Below, piece by piece: positions 25,174-31,581 of a stretch of 64,000 nucleotides of DNA. The position numbers were made by a program, and so were the translations under genes. Position 1 is the first letter of the stretch; every line of letters begins with the position of its first letter. Under the pieces are notes generated by a model. It had not been told where the DNA came from. It worked only from the letters and a program-made list of their open reading frames with translations, and made no database searches. The stretch comes from JAJUJL01 sp041736465. GTDB taxonomy: Bacteria; Chloroflexota; Anaerolineae; Anaerolineales; UBA4823. The DNA lies in contig JBGSTO010000462.1 in NCBI GenBank assembly GCA_041736465.1, positions 1-64,000 on the forward strand. Direction: 5' to 3'.

Positions 25174-26121
25174 ATGAATAAAACCTTACGCGTCATCCTG
25201 ATCCTGCTTTCAATTCTCCTCGTGCTGTTGCTGGTTGTTCCTTTGCTCATCCCACTGCCGCCAGAGGGCGAGCGCTTCCCACCCGAGGCTCTGGCGGACG
25301 AGGACAGCCGGTTCGTCACACTGAACGGCATCCAACTGCACTACAAAACCGCCGGCAGCGGCGAGCCGGTGTATCTGCTGCTGCACGGCTTTCTCGCCAA
25401 TACTTATACCTGGCACCGTGTGTTTGACGAGCTGGTGCAGGATGGGCGTGTGATCGCCTTCGACCGCCCGGCTTTTGGTCTTTCTGGACGCCCACTGGAA
25501 TGGGAAGGACAAAACCCGTACAGCATGGGATCTCAGGTTGATCTGGTGGTGGCGCTGCTCGATCATCTGGGTGTGGAAAAAGCGGTGCTGGTGGGAAACT
25601 CCGCCGGTGGAACGGTGGCAGCCGAAGTCGCCCTGGCGCATCCAGAGCGCGTCCAGGCGCTGGTATTGGTGGATGCCGCCATTTATACCGGCGGCGGGGC
25701 GCCGGATTGGATCAAGCCGCTGCTGGCGACGCCGCAAGCAAGGCGCCTTGGCCTGTTCGTGGTGCGCCGCATCACCAGCGGCGGCAGCGTGAGCAACCTG
25801 ATCGACCTGGCATGGCACGATCCCAGCGCGGTGACGGCGGAAACGCTGGAAGGCTACCGCACCACTTTCCAGGTGGAAAACTGGGATAAAGCGCTGTGGG
25901 AGTTTACCCTGGCGAGCCGCGAGAGCCGGCTGGCGGAGCGCATCACTCAGGTGCAGGTGCCGGTGCTGGTGCTCACCGGCGACGACGACCGCATCGTGCC
26001 AACCGAGGAAAGCATTCGCCTGGCAGGAGAGATTCCTGGGGCGGAGCTGGTGGTGTTTCCCAACTGCGGTCATGTGCCGCAGGAAGAATGCCCAGAAGCG
26101 TTTCTGGAGGCGGTGCGATAG
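25174..26121 (+). CDS. Membrane-anchored alpha/beta hydrolase
   Basis: A 315-residue protein with an uncleaved N-terminal membrane helix (about 4-28, VILILLSILLVLLLVVPLLI) followed by an alpha/beta hydrolase domain. LLLHGFLANTYTW forms the oxyanion region, VGNSAGGTVAAEVAL carries the nucleophile Ser, TGDDDRIVP holds the acid and NCGHVPQEE the His, so the triad is complete. A lid-like insert lies at about residues 165-230. Substrates could be esters, epoxides or lactones; the family is too broad to choose. It acts at the outer membrane face by topology. Confidence 0.9.
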   Translation: MNKTLRVILILLSILLVLLLVVPLLIPLPPEGERFPPEALADEDSRFVTLNGIQLHYKTAGSGEPVYLLLHGFLANTYTWHRVFDELVQDGRVIAFDRPAFGLSGRPLEWEGQNPYSMGSQVDLVVALLDHLGVEKAVLVGNSAGGTVAAEVALAHPERVQALVLVDAAIYTGGGAPDWIKPLLATPQARRLGLFVVRRITSGGSVSNLIDLAWHDPSAVTAETLEGYRTTFQVENWDKALWEFTLASRESRLAERITQVQVPVLVLTGDDDRIVPTEESIRLAGEIPGAELVVFPNCGHVPQEECPEAFLEAVR

Positions 26122-26208
26122 TTTTTCGAATCTCTTCCAGTCCCAATTGGATCATCGGAATTGCAGCCCTCGTGAATGTCTTCTTGAGCTTGCGGATGGC
26201 GAATAAAG

Positions 26209-26916
26209 ATGATGATTACGACGAGCGAACGTACTAGAATCGGTATCTTAGTAATTCTTTGCCTCGCCGGCTGCAGCGCGCCGCTTCAGCAGCCCTACCC
26301 ATACCCGCTGCCAACTCCGACGGAGACCTCCGACTCTGCGCCGCTTACCCCGTACTATGGGCACCCTGCTCCGGCAGTGCTGCTCGTCGATGGGCAGGAA
26401 CAAACCTCCGGTGTAGGCACCTATTTCTGGCATTTGGAAGCCAACGCCATTGTGCATGCCGACGCGTTTGCTGTCGTGGCCCCCACCCGACCGCTCACTG
26501 TCACCGTTCCATTCACCGCCACGCTGATCCTGCCCGTGCCGCTGCCACCATTGACACTGCAGGCTGCGTTTTATCCGGTTACCCATGCCGACCGCTGGCG
26601 TTACCAGAAGGGATTTTCTACATTGCTGGAATACGAGCACTGGGATCCATCCCCTCGAGCAGCGCAGCAGCTGCCGCGGGAATTCCGCCAGGATCTCTAC
26701 TTCGTGGATTTTCCGGAAAGCCTTTACATTTACGACGTTCGCGCTGAGTGGGCCGGCCTGGGCAGTGTGAATTATGGCTTTTTGCTGTACATCGTCAATG
26801 CACAGGAAAAATGGGACCCCCTGGCAGCGCCTGACCGCCGGCTACCGTATCCCGGGCCAGGCCCAACCCCACTGGCATTGCCTGCACCGGCATACAACCC
26901 CTACCCAACGCCGTAG
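26209..26916 (+). CDS. Proline-rich lipoprotein of unknown function
   Basis: A 235-residue lipoprotein with signal helix IGILVILCLAGC (lipobox LAGC) and a Pro/Tyr-rich spacer QQPYPYPLPTPTE. The mature part has long strands rich in aromatic residues (GTYFWHLEANAIVHADAFAVV, TATLILPVPLPPLTLQAAFYPV, FRQDLYFVDFPESLYIYDVRAEWAG) and a final Pro-rich tail LPYPGPGPTPLALPAP. The fold is probably a beta sandwich. I recognise no family. ATG 26212 is an equally good start; the ribosome site is weak. Confidence 0.65.
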   Translation: MMITTSERTRIGILVILCLAGCSAPLQQPYPYPLPTPTETSDSAPLTPYYGHPAPAVLLVDGQEQTSGVGTYFWHLEANAIVHADAFAVVAPTRPLTVTVPFTATLILPVPLPPLTLQAAFYPVTHADRWRYQKGFSTLLEYEHWDPSPRAAQQLPREFRQDLYFVDFPESLYIYDVRAEWAGLGSVNYGFLLYIVNAQEKWDPLAAPDRRLPYPGPGPTPLALPAPAYNPYPTP

Positions 26917-27043
26917 CGAAGCAGCCGCGCATCGAAAAAGTGGACTTCGTCTAGAATCCTCGTTGATAGAAGAGTATAATGATCTTCTTGCTCTGAAATA
27001 CAAGCACACAACCTATTTGTCGAAAGGAAGTGGAGGTATTTCC

Positions 27044-27469
27044 GTGAAGATCCCTCACGAAATCAAGGCATTGATCGAATCGGGCTGCCCGGCCCACCTG
27101 GTCACGCTCAACCGCGACGGCAGCCCTCAAATGACGCTGGTCTGGATTGGGCTGGAGGGCGACGATCTCGTCGCCGCTCATCTGCCCCGGAATCAGAAGG
27201 TCAAGAACATCCAGCGTGATTCGCGCGTCGCGGTTTCGCTGCTGTCGGAGACGAAGAGCGCCATGGGCCTAACCGAATACGCCGTGCTGTATGGGGAGGC
27301 GCGTATCACGGAGGGCGGCGCGCCCGAGCTGCTTCAAAGGCTGGCGGAGGTTTATATCGGACCGGGGGTGAAGTTCCCACCGATGGACAATCCCCCGCCT
27401 GGCTATGTAACACGAATTCAAGTGGCTCGCATCGAAGGTGTCGGCCCCTGGACGGGGCGCCCGGTGTGA
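27044..27469 (+). CDS. F420/FMN-dependent split-barrel oxidase-like protein (PPOX class)
   Basis: A 141-residue protein starting at GTG 27044, seven bases behind a GGAGG site; the open frame extends far upstream but without protein character. IKALIESGCPAHLVTLNRDGSPQMTLVWIGLEGDDLVAAHL and KVKNIQRDSRVAVSLL are the marks of pyridoxamine-phosphate-oxidase-fold proteins, in the branch often annotated PPOX class F420-dependent (TIGR03618-like). They use F420 or FMN to reduce or oxidise diverse small molecules. The presence of F420 in this organism is plausible for the phylum but not proven here. Confidence 0.85.
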   Translation: MKIPHEIKALIESGCPAHLVTLNRDGSPQMTLVWIGLEGDDLVAAHLPRNQKVKNIQRDSRVAVSLLSETKSAMGLTEYAVLYGEARITEGGAPELLQRLAEVYIGPGVKFPPMDNPPPGYVTRIQVARIEGVGPWTGRPV

Positions 27470-27564
27470 GTTTTGGCCGAGGTGTGTTCCGGCTGGAGGG
27501 ATGTAGCTACACAGAGCATCGACGAGTCGCGCTACTCGCTGCGCTTCACAATGCACGCTCATCT

Positions 27565-27963
27565 CTAGACGCCGGTAAGCTGATAGACCTGGATCAGATT
27601 GCCGCAAGTATCATCAAGAATCGCCGCGGTGGTCATGCCCATGTTGGTGGGCTCCATGGTGAATACCACGCCCAGGTTCTTCAACCGCTCGTACTCATAT
27701 TGGATGTCGTGCACCTGGAATGCGGTGAACGGTATCCCATCTCGCACCAGGGCTTCTTTGAGCGCCTTCATGGCAGGGTACTCGGCATTCGGTTCGAGCA
27801 GCAGCTCGACGCCATCCGGAGCTTCGGGAGAGACGACCGTAATCCACCGGGCGCCATCTCCCAGCGGGATATCGCGCTTCTTCACAAAGCCCAGGATCTG
27901 GGTATAGAAGTGCAGTGCCTGGTCGTAATCCCCAATCGATACGCTACTCAGTGATATCTTCAT
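27565..27963 (-). CDS. VOC/glyoxalase-family protein
   Basis: A 132-residue two-module VOC protein: MKISLSSVSIGDYDQALHFYTQILGFVKKRDIP, then RWITVVSPEAPDGVELLLEP, then FTAFQVHDIQYEYERLKNLGV and DTCGNLIQVYQ. The Glu in VELLLEP and the terminal Asn/Gln strand sit where VOC metal ligands lie, but the first His is replaced by Ser (SVSIGD), so metal binding is uncertain. An AGAAAGGA site precedes the ATG. It follows the AraC regulator by six bases and is surely in one operon with it. Confidence 0.88.
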   Translation of the reverse strand: MKISLSSVSIGDYDQALHFYTQILGFVKKRDIPLGDGARWITVVSPEAPDGVELLLEPNAEYPAMKALKEALVRDGIPFTAFQVHDIQYEYERLKNLGVVFTMEPTNMGMTTAAILDDTCGNLIQVYQLTGV

Positions 27964-27969
27964 GGAAAC

Positions 27970-28347
27970 TTATCCTTTCTTCAGGAGTTGGGTTGCTGCC
28001 CGGCAGCCGAGCCGGCGAAATTCGCTGGGGCTGATCCCAAAATACTGCCTGAACGCCTTGCTGAATCCGGCATGGGTATCATAGCCGGCTGCCAGGGCAA
28101 CTTCGGTGATGTCCACTGCGCCCATCCGTAGCTTTCGCCCGGCGCGTTCCATACGAATCCGGCGAACGTAGCTGGCGATGTTCTCGCCGGTCTGGGCGGT
28201 GAAGATGCGGTGAAAATGGGGCACAGAGAATCCCGCCACTGCTGCCAGCGCTTCCCGGTCGAGCGGCTCGCCGATATGCTCGCGGATGAACTCGGTCACA
28301 TCTGCGATGCGCTCGGAATAAGCTTGAAGGGTATGCGATCCGGCCAT
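27970..28347 (-). CDS. AraC-family transcriptional regulator (DNA-binding domain only)
   Basis: A 125-residue protein consisting almost only of the AraC double helix-turn-helix: LDREALAAVAGFSVPHFHRIFTAQTGENIASYVRRIRMERAGRKL and ITEVALAAGYDTHAGFSKAFRQYFGISPSEFRR. The N- or C-terminal effector domain (for example GyrI-like) normally fused to this type is missing, so it may respond through a partner such as the VOC protein encoded next. TATAAT at 28362-28357 lies only nine bases before the ATG, suggesting a leaderless transcript. Confidence 0.92.
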   Translation of the reverse strand: MAGSHTLQAYSERIADVTEFIREHIGEPLDREALAAVAGFSVPHFHRIFTAQTGENIASYVRRIRMERAGRKLRMGAVDITEVALAAGYDTHAGFSKAFRQYFGISPSEFRRLGCRAATQLLKKG

Positions 28348-28356
28348 ATTGGACCC

Positions 28357-28362
28357 ATTATA
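28357..28362 (-). promoter_or_regulatory. Consensus -10 box next to the AraC start codon
   Basis: TATAAT on the minus strand ends nine bases before ATG 28347, so the transcript would begin at or just before the start codon. No -35 match is found at the proper distance; an activator may help. Confidence 0.4.
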
Positions 28363-28410
28363 GTATATAAGAACAGCCGTTCGCTACTCCGGGTGTATCA
28401 TGATCGAGCA

Positions 28411-28815
28411 TTAACGATCCACTGCTTCAGGCGCCGCTGCACGGCGCGGGTAGAAAATAACCAGTAATCCAATAAAGATGAGCGGGAGGAACGATGCGGT
28501 AGAAACCTGCGCCAGGGTAACCGCCCCGCTCAGTACGTAGTACATCGTTCCAAGCCAGTCGACGACCTGAACTCCGATCATTGCCCTGATCCAGGCTGGA
28601 TGCCGCACCGGCTCACGCGCAGCGAGGAACATGCCGTAAGCGAAGCCCCAGGCACGCGCGCTGAACATGCCGAACATCCAGTACGCCCACGCCGGGGCTT
28701 CTGTAAGCCCCAGCATGGAGCTAAATCCGGCAGGGGCAAACGCGAAGACTGCTCCCAACACCAGTTGAACGATGCCGATGAATACCAGGCTGATACGCAA
28801 GAGTTGATGCCTCAT
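28411..28815 (-). CDS. Small four-helix membrane protein
   Basis: A 134-residue integral membrane protein with four hydrophobic segments: LLRISLVFIGIVQLVLGAVFAFAP, WAYWMFGMFSARAWGFAYGMFLA, AMIGVQVVDWLGTMYYVLSGAV and ASFLPLIFIGLLVIFYP. The first helix followed by AGFSSMLGLTE resembles small DUF4345/DoxX-like membrane proteins, but I do not recognise a specific family. It lies 50 bases behind the next membrane gene (28866) in the same direction, probably one transcript divergent from the HxlR regulator. Confidence 0.7.
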   Translation of the reverse strand: MRHQLLRISLVFIGIVQLVLGAVFAFAPAGFSSMLGLTEAPAWAYWMFGMFSARAWGFAYGMFLAAREPVRHPAWIRAMIGVQVVDWLGTMYYVLSGAVTLAQVSTASFLPLIFIGLLVIFYPRRAAAPEAVDR

Positions 28816-28865
28816 TCTATATTCTCCAAAGCTAACTTGGTCGGTGAAGATTGATCGAACACGAT

Positions 28866-29195
28866 TTACGGGATGCGGTGGGCGAATGCCAGACTCAACA
28901 TGACCCCAACGCCGACGATGCCTGCAAAAAGGATCGGCAGTAAGACGCTGTCTTTGAGCCTGGATTTGCTAAACCGGAACAGCAGGTATCCCACAAGCAG
29001 GTTAGCCGCCCCCCAAAGCACGTTGATCGTTGGGGACGAATTTCCAAATCCCGGCGGATCGGCGAACGGCGATGGAAACTGGTTGCCAGAAATGCCATTG
29101 ATGTAATGTGGGATGGAGTTCGCCAAGAAAATACCGGCAAACACGGCAGTAACGTAGTGGTGCCATCCTGGTTTTTGAACGGTTTCATTCTGCAT
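28866..29195 (-). CDS. Small three-helix membrane protein divergent from HxlR
   Basis: A 109-residue membrane protein. Three hydrophobic stretches (HHYVTAVFAGIFLANSIPHYING, TINVLWGAANLLVGYLLFRF and LLPILFAGIVGVGVMLSLAFA) surround a Pro/Phe/Gly-rich outer loop NQFPSPFADPPGFGNSSP. The ANSIPHxxNG motif recurs in a family of short hypothetical membrane proteins in actinobacteria and chloroflexi as far as I recall. Its promoter must lie in the 130-base divergent gap that also holds the HxlR operator, so HxlR may control it. Confidence 0.72.
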   Translation of the reverse strand: MQNETVQKPGWHHYVTAVFAGIFLANSIPHYINGISGNQFPSPFADPPGFGNSSPTINVLWGAANLLVGYLLFRFSKSRLKDSVLLPILFAGIVGVGVMLSLAFAHRIP

Positions 29196-29237
29196 GACAA
29201 ATTCTCCTTCTTTGGTTTCTATCGTTTCTCTGAAGCG

Positions 29238-29266
29238 TTGACAATCTTAGCACCCATTGATATACT
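29238..29266 (+). promoter_or_regulatory. Consensus promoter of the HxlR gene
   Basis: TTGACA (29238-29243) and TATACT (29261-29266) are separated by exactly 17 bases. The downstream leader of about 50 bases ends in AAGGAG six bases before ATG 29326. Confidence 0.78.
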
Positions 29267-29276
29267 TTGTAAAGTA
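29263..29276 (+). promoter_or_regulatory. Inverted repeat TACTTT-GT-AAAGTA overlapping the -10 box
   Basis: TACTTT and AAAGTA are exact complements around GT. The site overlaps the -10 element of the HxlR promoter, an ideal place for autorepression, and lies in the shared divergent region. HxlR operators in Bacillus have similar GTAC/AAGTA-type half sites. Confidence 0.65.
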
Positions 29277-29325
29277 GTTACAATAAAGTGCTATAGTTAC
29301 ATTTTATAAACTATAAGGAGACAAA

Positions 29326-29661
29326 ATGGGAGATAAAAACTGCCCGGTTGAGCGGACGGTCAATTTGATCGGAGGAAAGTGGACGCTGTTGATCCTGCGT
29401 GACTTATTCGAAGGCACCCGGCGGTTTGGTGAGCTGCGTGTATCGCTGGCGGGAATCAGCCCGAAAACGCTTACCGAGAAGCTGAGAGAGCTGGAGCAAG
29501 CCGGCATCGTCAAACGCAAGATTTATGCGGAAGTGCCGCCGCGCGTTGAATACTCGCTGACCAGACGGGGTCAGAAACTGGACAAGATATTTAATGAGAT
29601 GAAAGCGTGGGGGTCACAGCTTCCTGAAGCGCTTACCCCGGTGTTTGATGAGAGCTACTGA
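29326..29661 (+). CDS. HxlR-family winged-helix regulator
   Basis: A 111-residue regulator with the full HxlR signature: CPVERTVNLIGGKWTLLILRDLFEGTRRFGELRVSLAGISPKTLTEKLRELEQAGIVKRKIY, then PPRVEYSLTRRGQKL. The Cys six residues from the N-terminus is conserved in redox- or aldehyde-sensing members such as HypR and YodB. Its own promoter and a candidate operator lie immediately upstream, and two small membrane protein genes are divergent from it, the likely targets. Confidence 0.93.
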   Translation: MGDKNCPVERTVNLIGGKWTLLILRDLFEGTRRFGELRVSLAGISPKTLTEKLRELEQAGIVKRKIYAEVPPRVEYSLTRRGQKLDKIFNEMKAWGSQLPEALTPVFDESY

Positions 29662-29674
29662 TATTTTCCCCCGA

Positions 29675-29760
29675 TAAAGCAGGTCGCATGTAGTGGGCCA
29701 CGCACAAGGGTCTAGATCCTTCACTTCGTTCAGGATGACAGATCAAAAAAGAGGAGCCCA
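29675..29760 (-). repeat. Extended repeat family B forming the leader of a methyltransferase gene
   Basis: ATAAAGCAGGTCGCATGTAG, GGCCACGCACAAGG, CTAGATCCTTCACTTCG, CAGGATGACAGATC, an A-run and GAGGAGCCC follow in the same order as at 19383-19475. The A-run plus GAGGAG supplies the ribosome site for ATG 29764. Confidence 0.78.
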
Positions 29761-29763
29761 GGT

Positions 29764-30498
29764 ATGAAACACTACGACGACACGACCTACGGACAGAGGA
29801 TTGCAGAAATCTATGATGAGCTGTACAGCGATTTTGACCCGGCAGCCATCGACCTGCTGGCAGAGCTGGCAGGGGAGGGGACTGCCCTCGAGCTGGGTAT
29901 CGGCACCGGGCGGATTGCCCTGCCGCTGCACGAACGGGGAATCCGCGTACATGGCATCGACGCTTCGGAGGCCATGCTCGCCCGATTGAAAGCCAAGCCG
30001 CACGGCGACCACCTGCCGCTGCACACCGGCAGCTTCGCCAGCTTCGCGCTGGAGCAGCGCTTCAACCTGATCTACGTGGTCTTCAACACTTTCTTCGCCT
30101 TGCTGACGCAGGAAGAGCAGGTGAACTGTTTCCAGAGCGTGGAACGTCACCTGACTCCGGTCGGTATATTCCTGATCGAGGCCTTTGTTCCCGACCCATG
30201 CCGGTTTGTCAATCACCAGACGTTGCGTGTAGTCGGCATGCGCGAAGATTTACTGCGCTTCGACGCCTCGCAATACGATCCGGTGAGGCAGCAGGTGGTG
30301 TCGCAGCACGTTTTTCTTTCCGCCGAAGGCACACGCATGTTTCCGGTAAAACTGCGCTTCGCCTGGCCTTCTGAGCTGGATTTGATGGCGCGACTGGCAG
30401 GGTTGAGCCTGCGCCAGCGTTGGGGTTCCTGGGGTAAAGATCCATTCAATCGCGAGAGCCAGAAGCATATTTCGATATTTGCTCCAGGGAAATCGTGA
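29764..30498 (+). CDS. Class I SAM-dependent methyltransferase
   Basis: A 244-residue enzyme. YGQRIAEIYDELYSDFDPAAIDLLAELA leads into motif I ALELGIGTGRIALPL (about residues 40-54), VHGIDASEAML is the acidic loop, and LIYVVFNTFFALLTQEEQVNCF with GIFLIEAFVP are the later strands. The C-terminal part is beta-rich (FPVKLRFAWPSELDLMARLAGL), as in small-molecule or tRNA-type methyltransferases of the methyltransferase 25 group. Substrate unknown. Its leader is made by a family B repeat, so its expression signals may be recently acquired. Confidence 0.9.
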   Translation: MKHYDDTTYGQRIAEIYDELYSDFDPAAIDLLAELAGEGTALELGIGTGRIALPLHERGIRVHGIDASEAMLARLKAKPHGDHLPLHTGSFASFALEQRFNLIYVVFNTFFALLTQEEQVNCFQSVERHLTPVGIFLIEAFVPDPCRFVNHQTLRVVGMREDLLRFDASQYDPVRQQVVSQHVFLSAEGTRMFPVKLRFAWPSELDLMARLAGLSLRQRWGSWGKDPFNRESQKHISIFAPGKS

Positions 30499-30596
30499 TC
30501 GCGTGTTCAGGGCACTAAAGCGGTATAATCAGATCGAATACATCTGAATTATACTAGCGGTGTTGGCAGGATGGCTGCACCAGGAGGCGGTGGCTT

Positions 30597-31424
30597 ATGC
30601 GCGCTCAGATGGAACAAGATGCCAGAGTAGAGCATGTCTGGAGGGAGTTTCTAACCCGAGGGGTGACCGAGGATCAGCGCCGCTTAAGGATCCTGCTCAA
30701 GATGCTGCCCGGCGATCCGCGCTGCAAGAACTGTTATGTACCATTTCGCGGCGCTGGAAGCGGATTTGCACGGGCAATCCTCCGCAAGTATCCCTCGAAT
30801 CTAAACCCACAACTGTGCAACTCCTGCGAAGAGTTTGCCAGGAAATACCCGGGCGGGGCGGAGGTCGAGCTCTCGCTGCTTTTTGCCGATGTGCGCGGTT
30901 CCACCAATCTGGCCGAATCGATGGGCACGCGTCAGTTCAGCAGGCTCATTAGCCGGTTTTACGCCACCGCCACCGATGTAATGGGGCGATCGAACGCTTT
31001 AATCGATAAGATCATTGGAGATCAGGCGGCAGCCATGTACGTTCCGGGCATGGCTGGTCCTGAACACGCGCTCCGGGCTCTTGAAGCCGGGCAGGAGATT
31101 TTGCGCGCGACAGGTCATTCTCGCTCAGAGGGCCCCTGGATTCCGCTGGGAGTTGGCGTGCATACCGGCATCGCCTACGTAGGCGCAGTTGGCTCGCGAG
31201 ATGGCTCTATTGACATCACAGTCCTCGGCGATGTAGCCAATACTGCAGCGCGGCTGGCTTCAGCAGCGCGCGTGGGTGAAATTCTCATCAGCGATGCGGC
31301 CTACACCGCTGCTGGAGCAAATTATGGCTCGTTGGAGACGCGTTCACTTGATTTAAAGGGCAAAAGCCAGCCGGTGGTTGTCCACGTGATGGCGCTGGCG
31401 GCCCTGATTTCCGAGGCATCTTAA
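30597..31424 (+). CDS. Class III nucleotidyl cyclase with N-terminal cysteine motif
   Basis: A 275-residue soluble cyclase. The N-terminal 85 residues include RCKNCYVPFRG and LCNSCEEFARKYPGG; the two CxxC pairs may bind zinc or an iron-sulfur cluster. The cyclase domain follows: LLFADVRGSTNLAE (first metal Asp about 97), LIDKIIGDQAAAMYVPG (second metal Asp about 142) and DITVLGDVANTAARLAS with the transition-state Asn. A short GKSQPVVVHVM tail ends it. It would make cAMP, or cGMP, with activity possibly tuned by the Cys motif. It is a single gene with GGAGG before ATG 30597. Confidence 0.88.
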   Translation: MRAQMEQDARVEHVWREFLTRGVTEDQRRLRILLKMLPGDPRCKNCYVPFRGAGSGFARAILRKYPSNLNPQLCNSCEEFARKYPGGAEVELSLLFADVRGSTNLAESMGTRQFSRLISRFYATATDVMGRSNALIDKIIGDQAAAMYVPGMAGPEHALRALEAGQEILRATGHSRSEGPWIPLGVGVHTGIAYVGAVGSRDGSIDITVLGDVANTAARLASAARVGEILISDAAYTAAGANYGSLETRSLDLKGKSQPVVVHVMALAALISEAS

Positions 31425-31581
31425 GAGCCAGGCGGCGGACGGCCGCGGTGGAGTGAGCAAGCGATTGATTGGGGGGTATGCTAAAATTAATACAGCCCAA
31501 AGGGCAGCTACAACCAGGTTTGCCTGCCGAGGCGTAAACACCGTTTCCCACGCCTGATTCACGAGGTTGGACTGGTACTGC

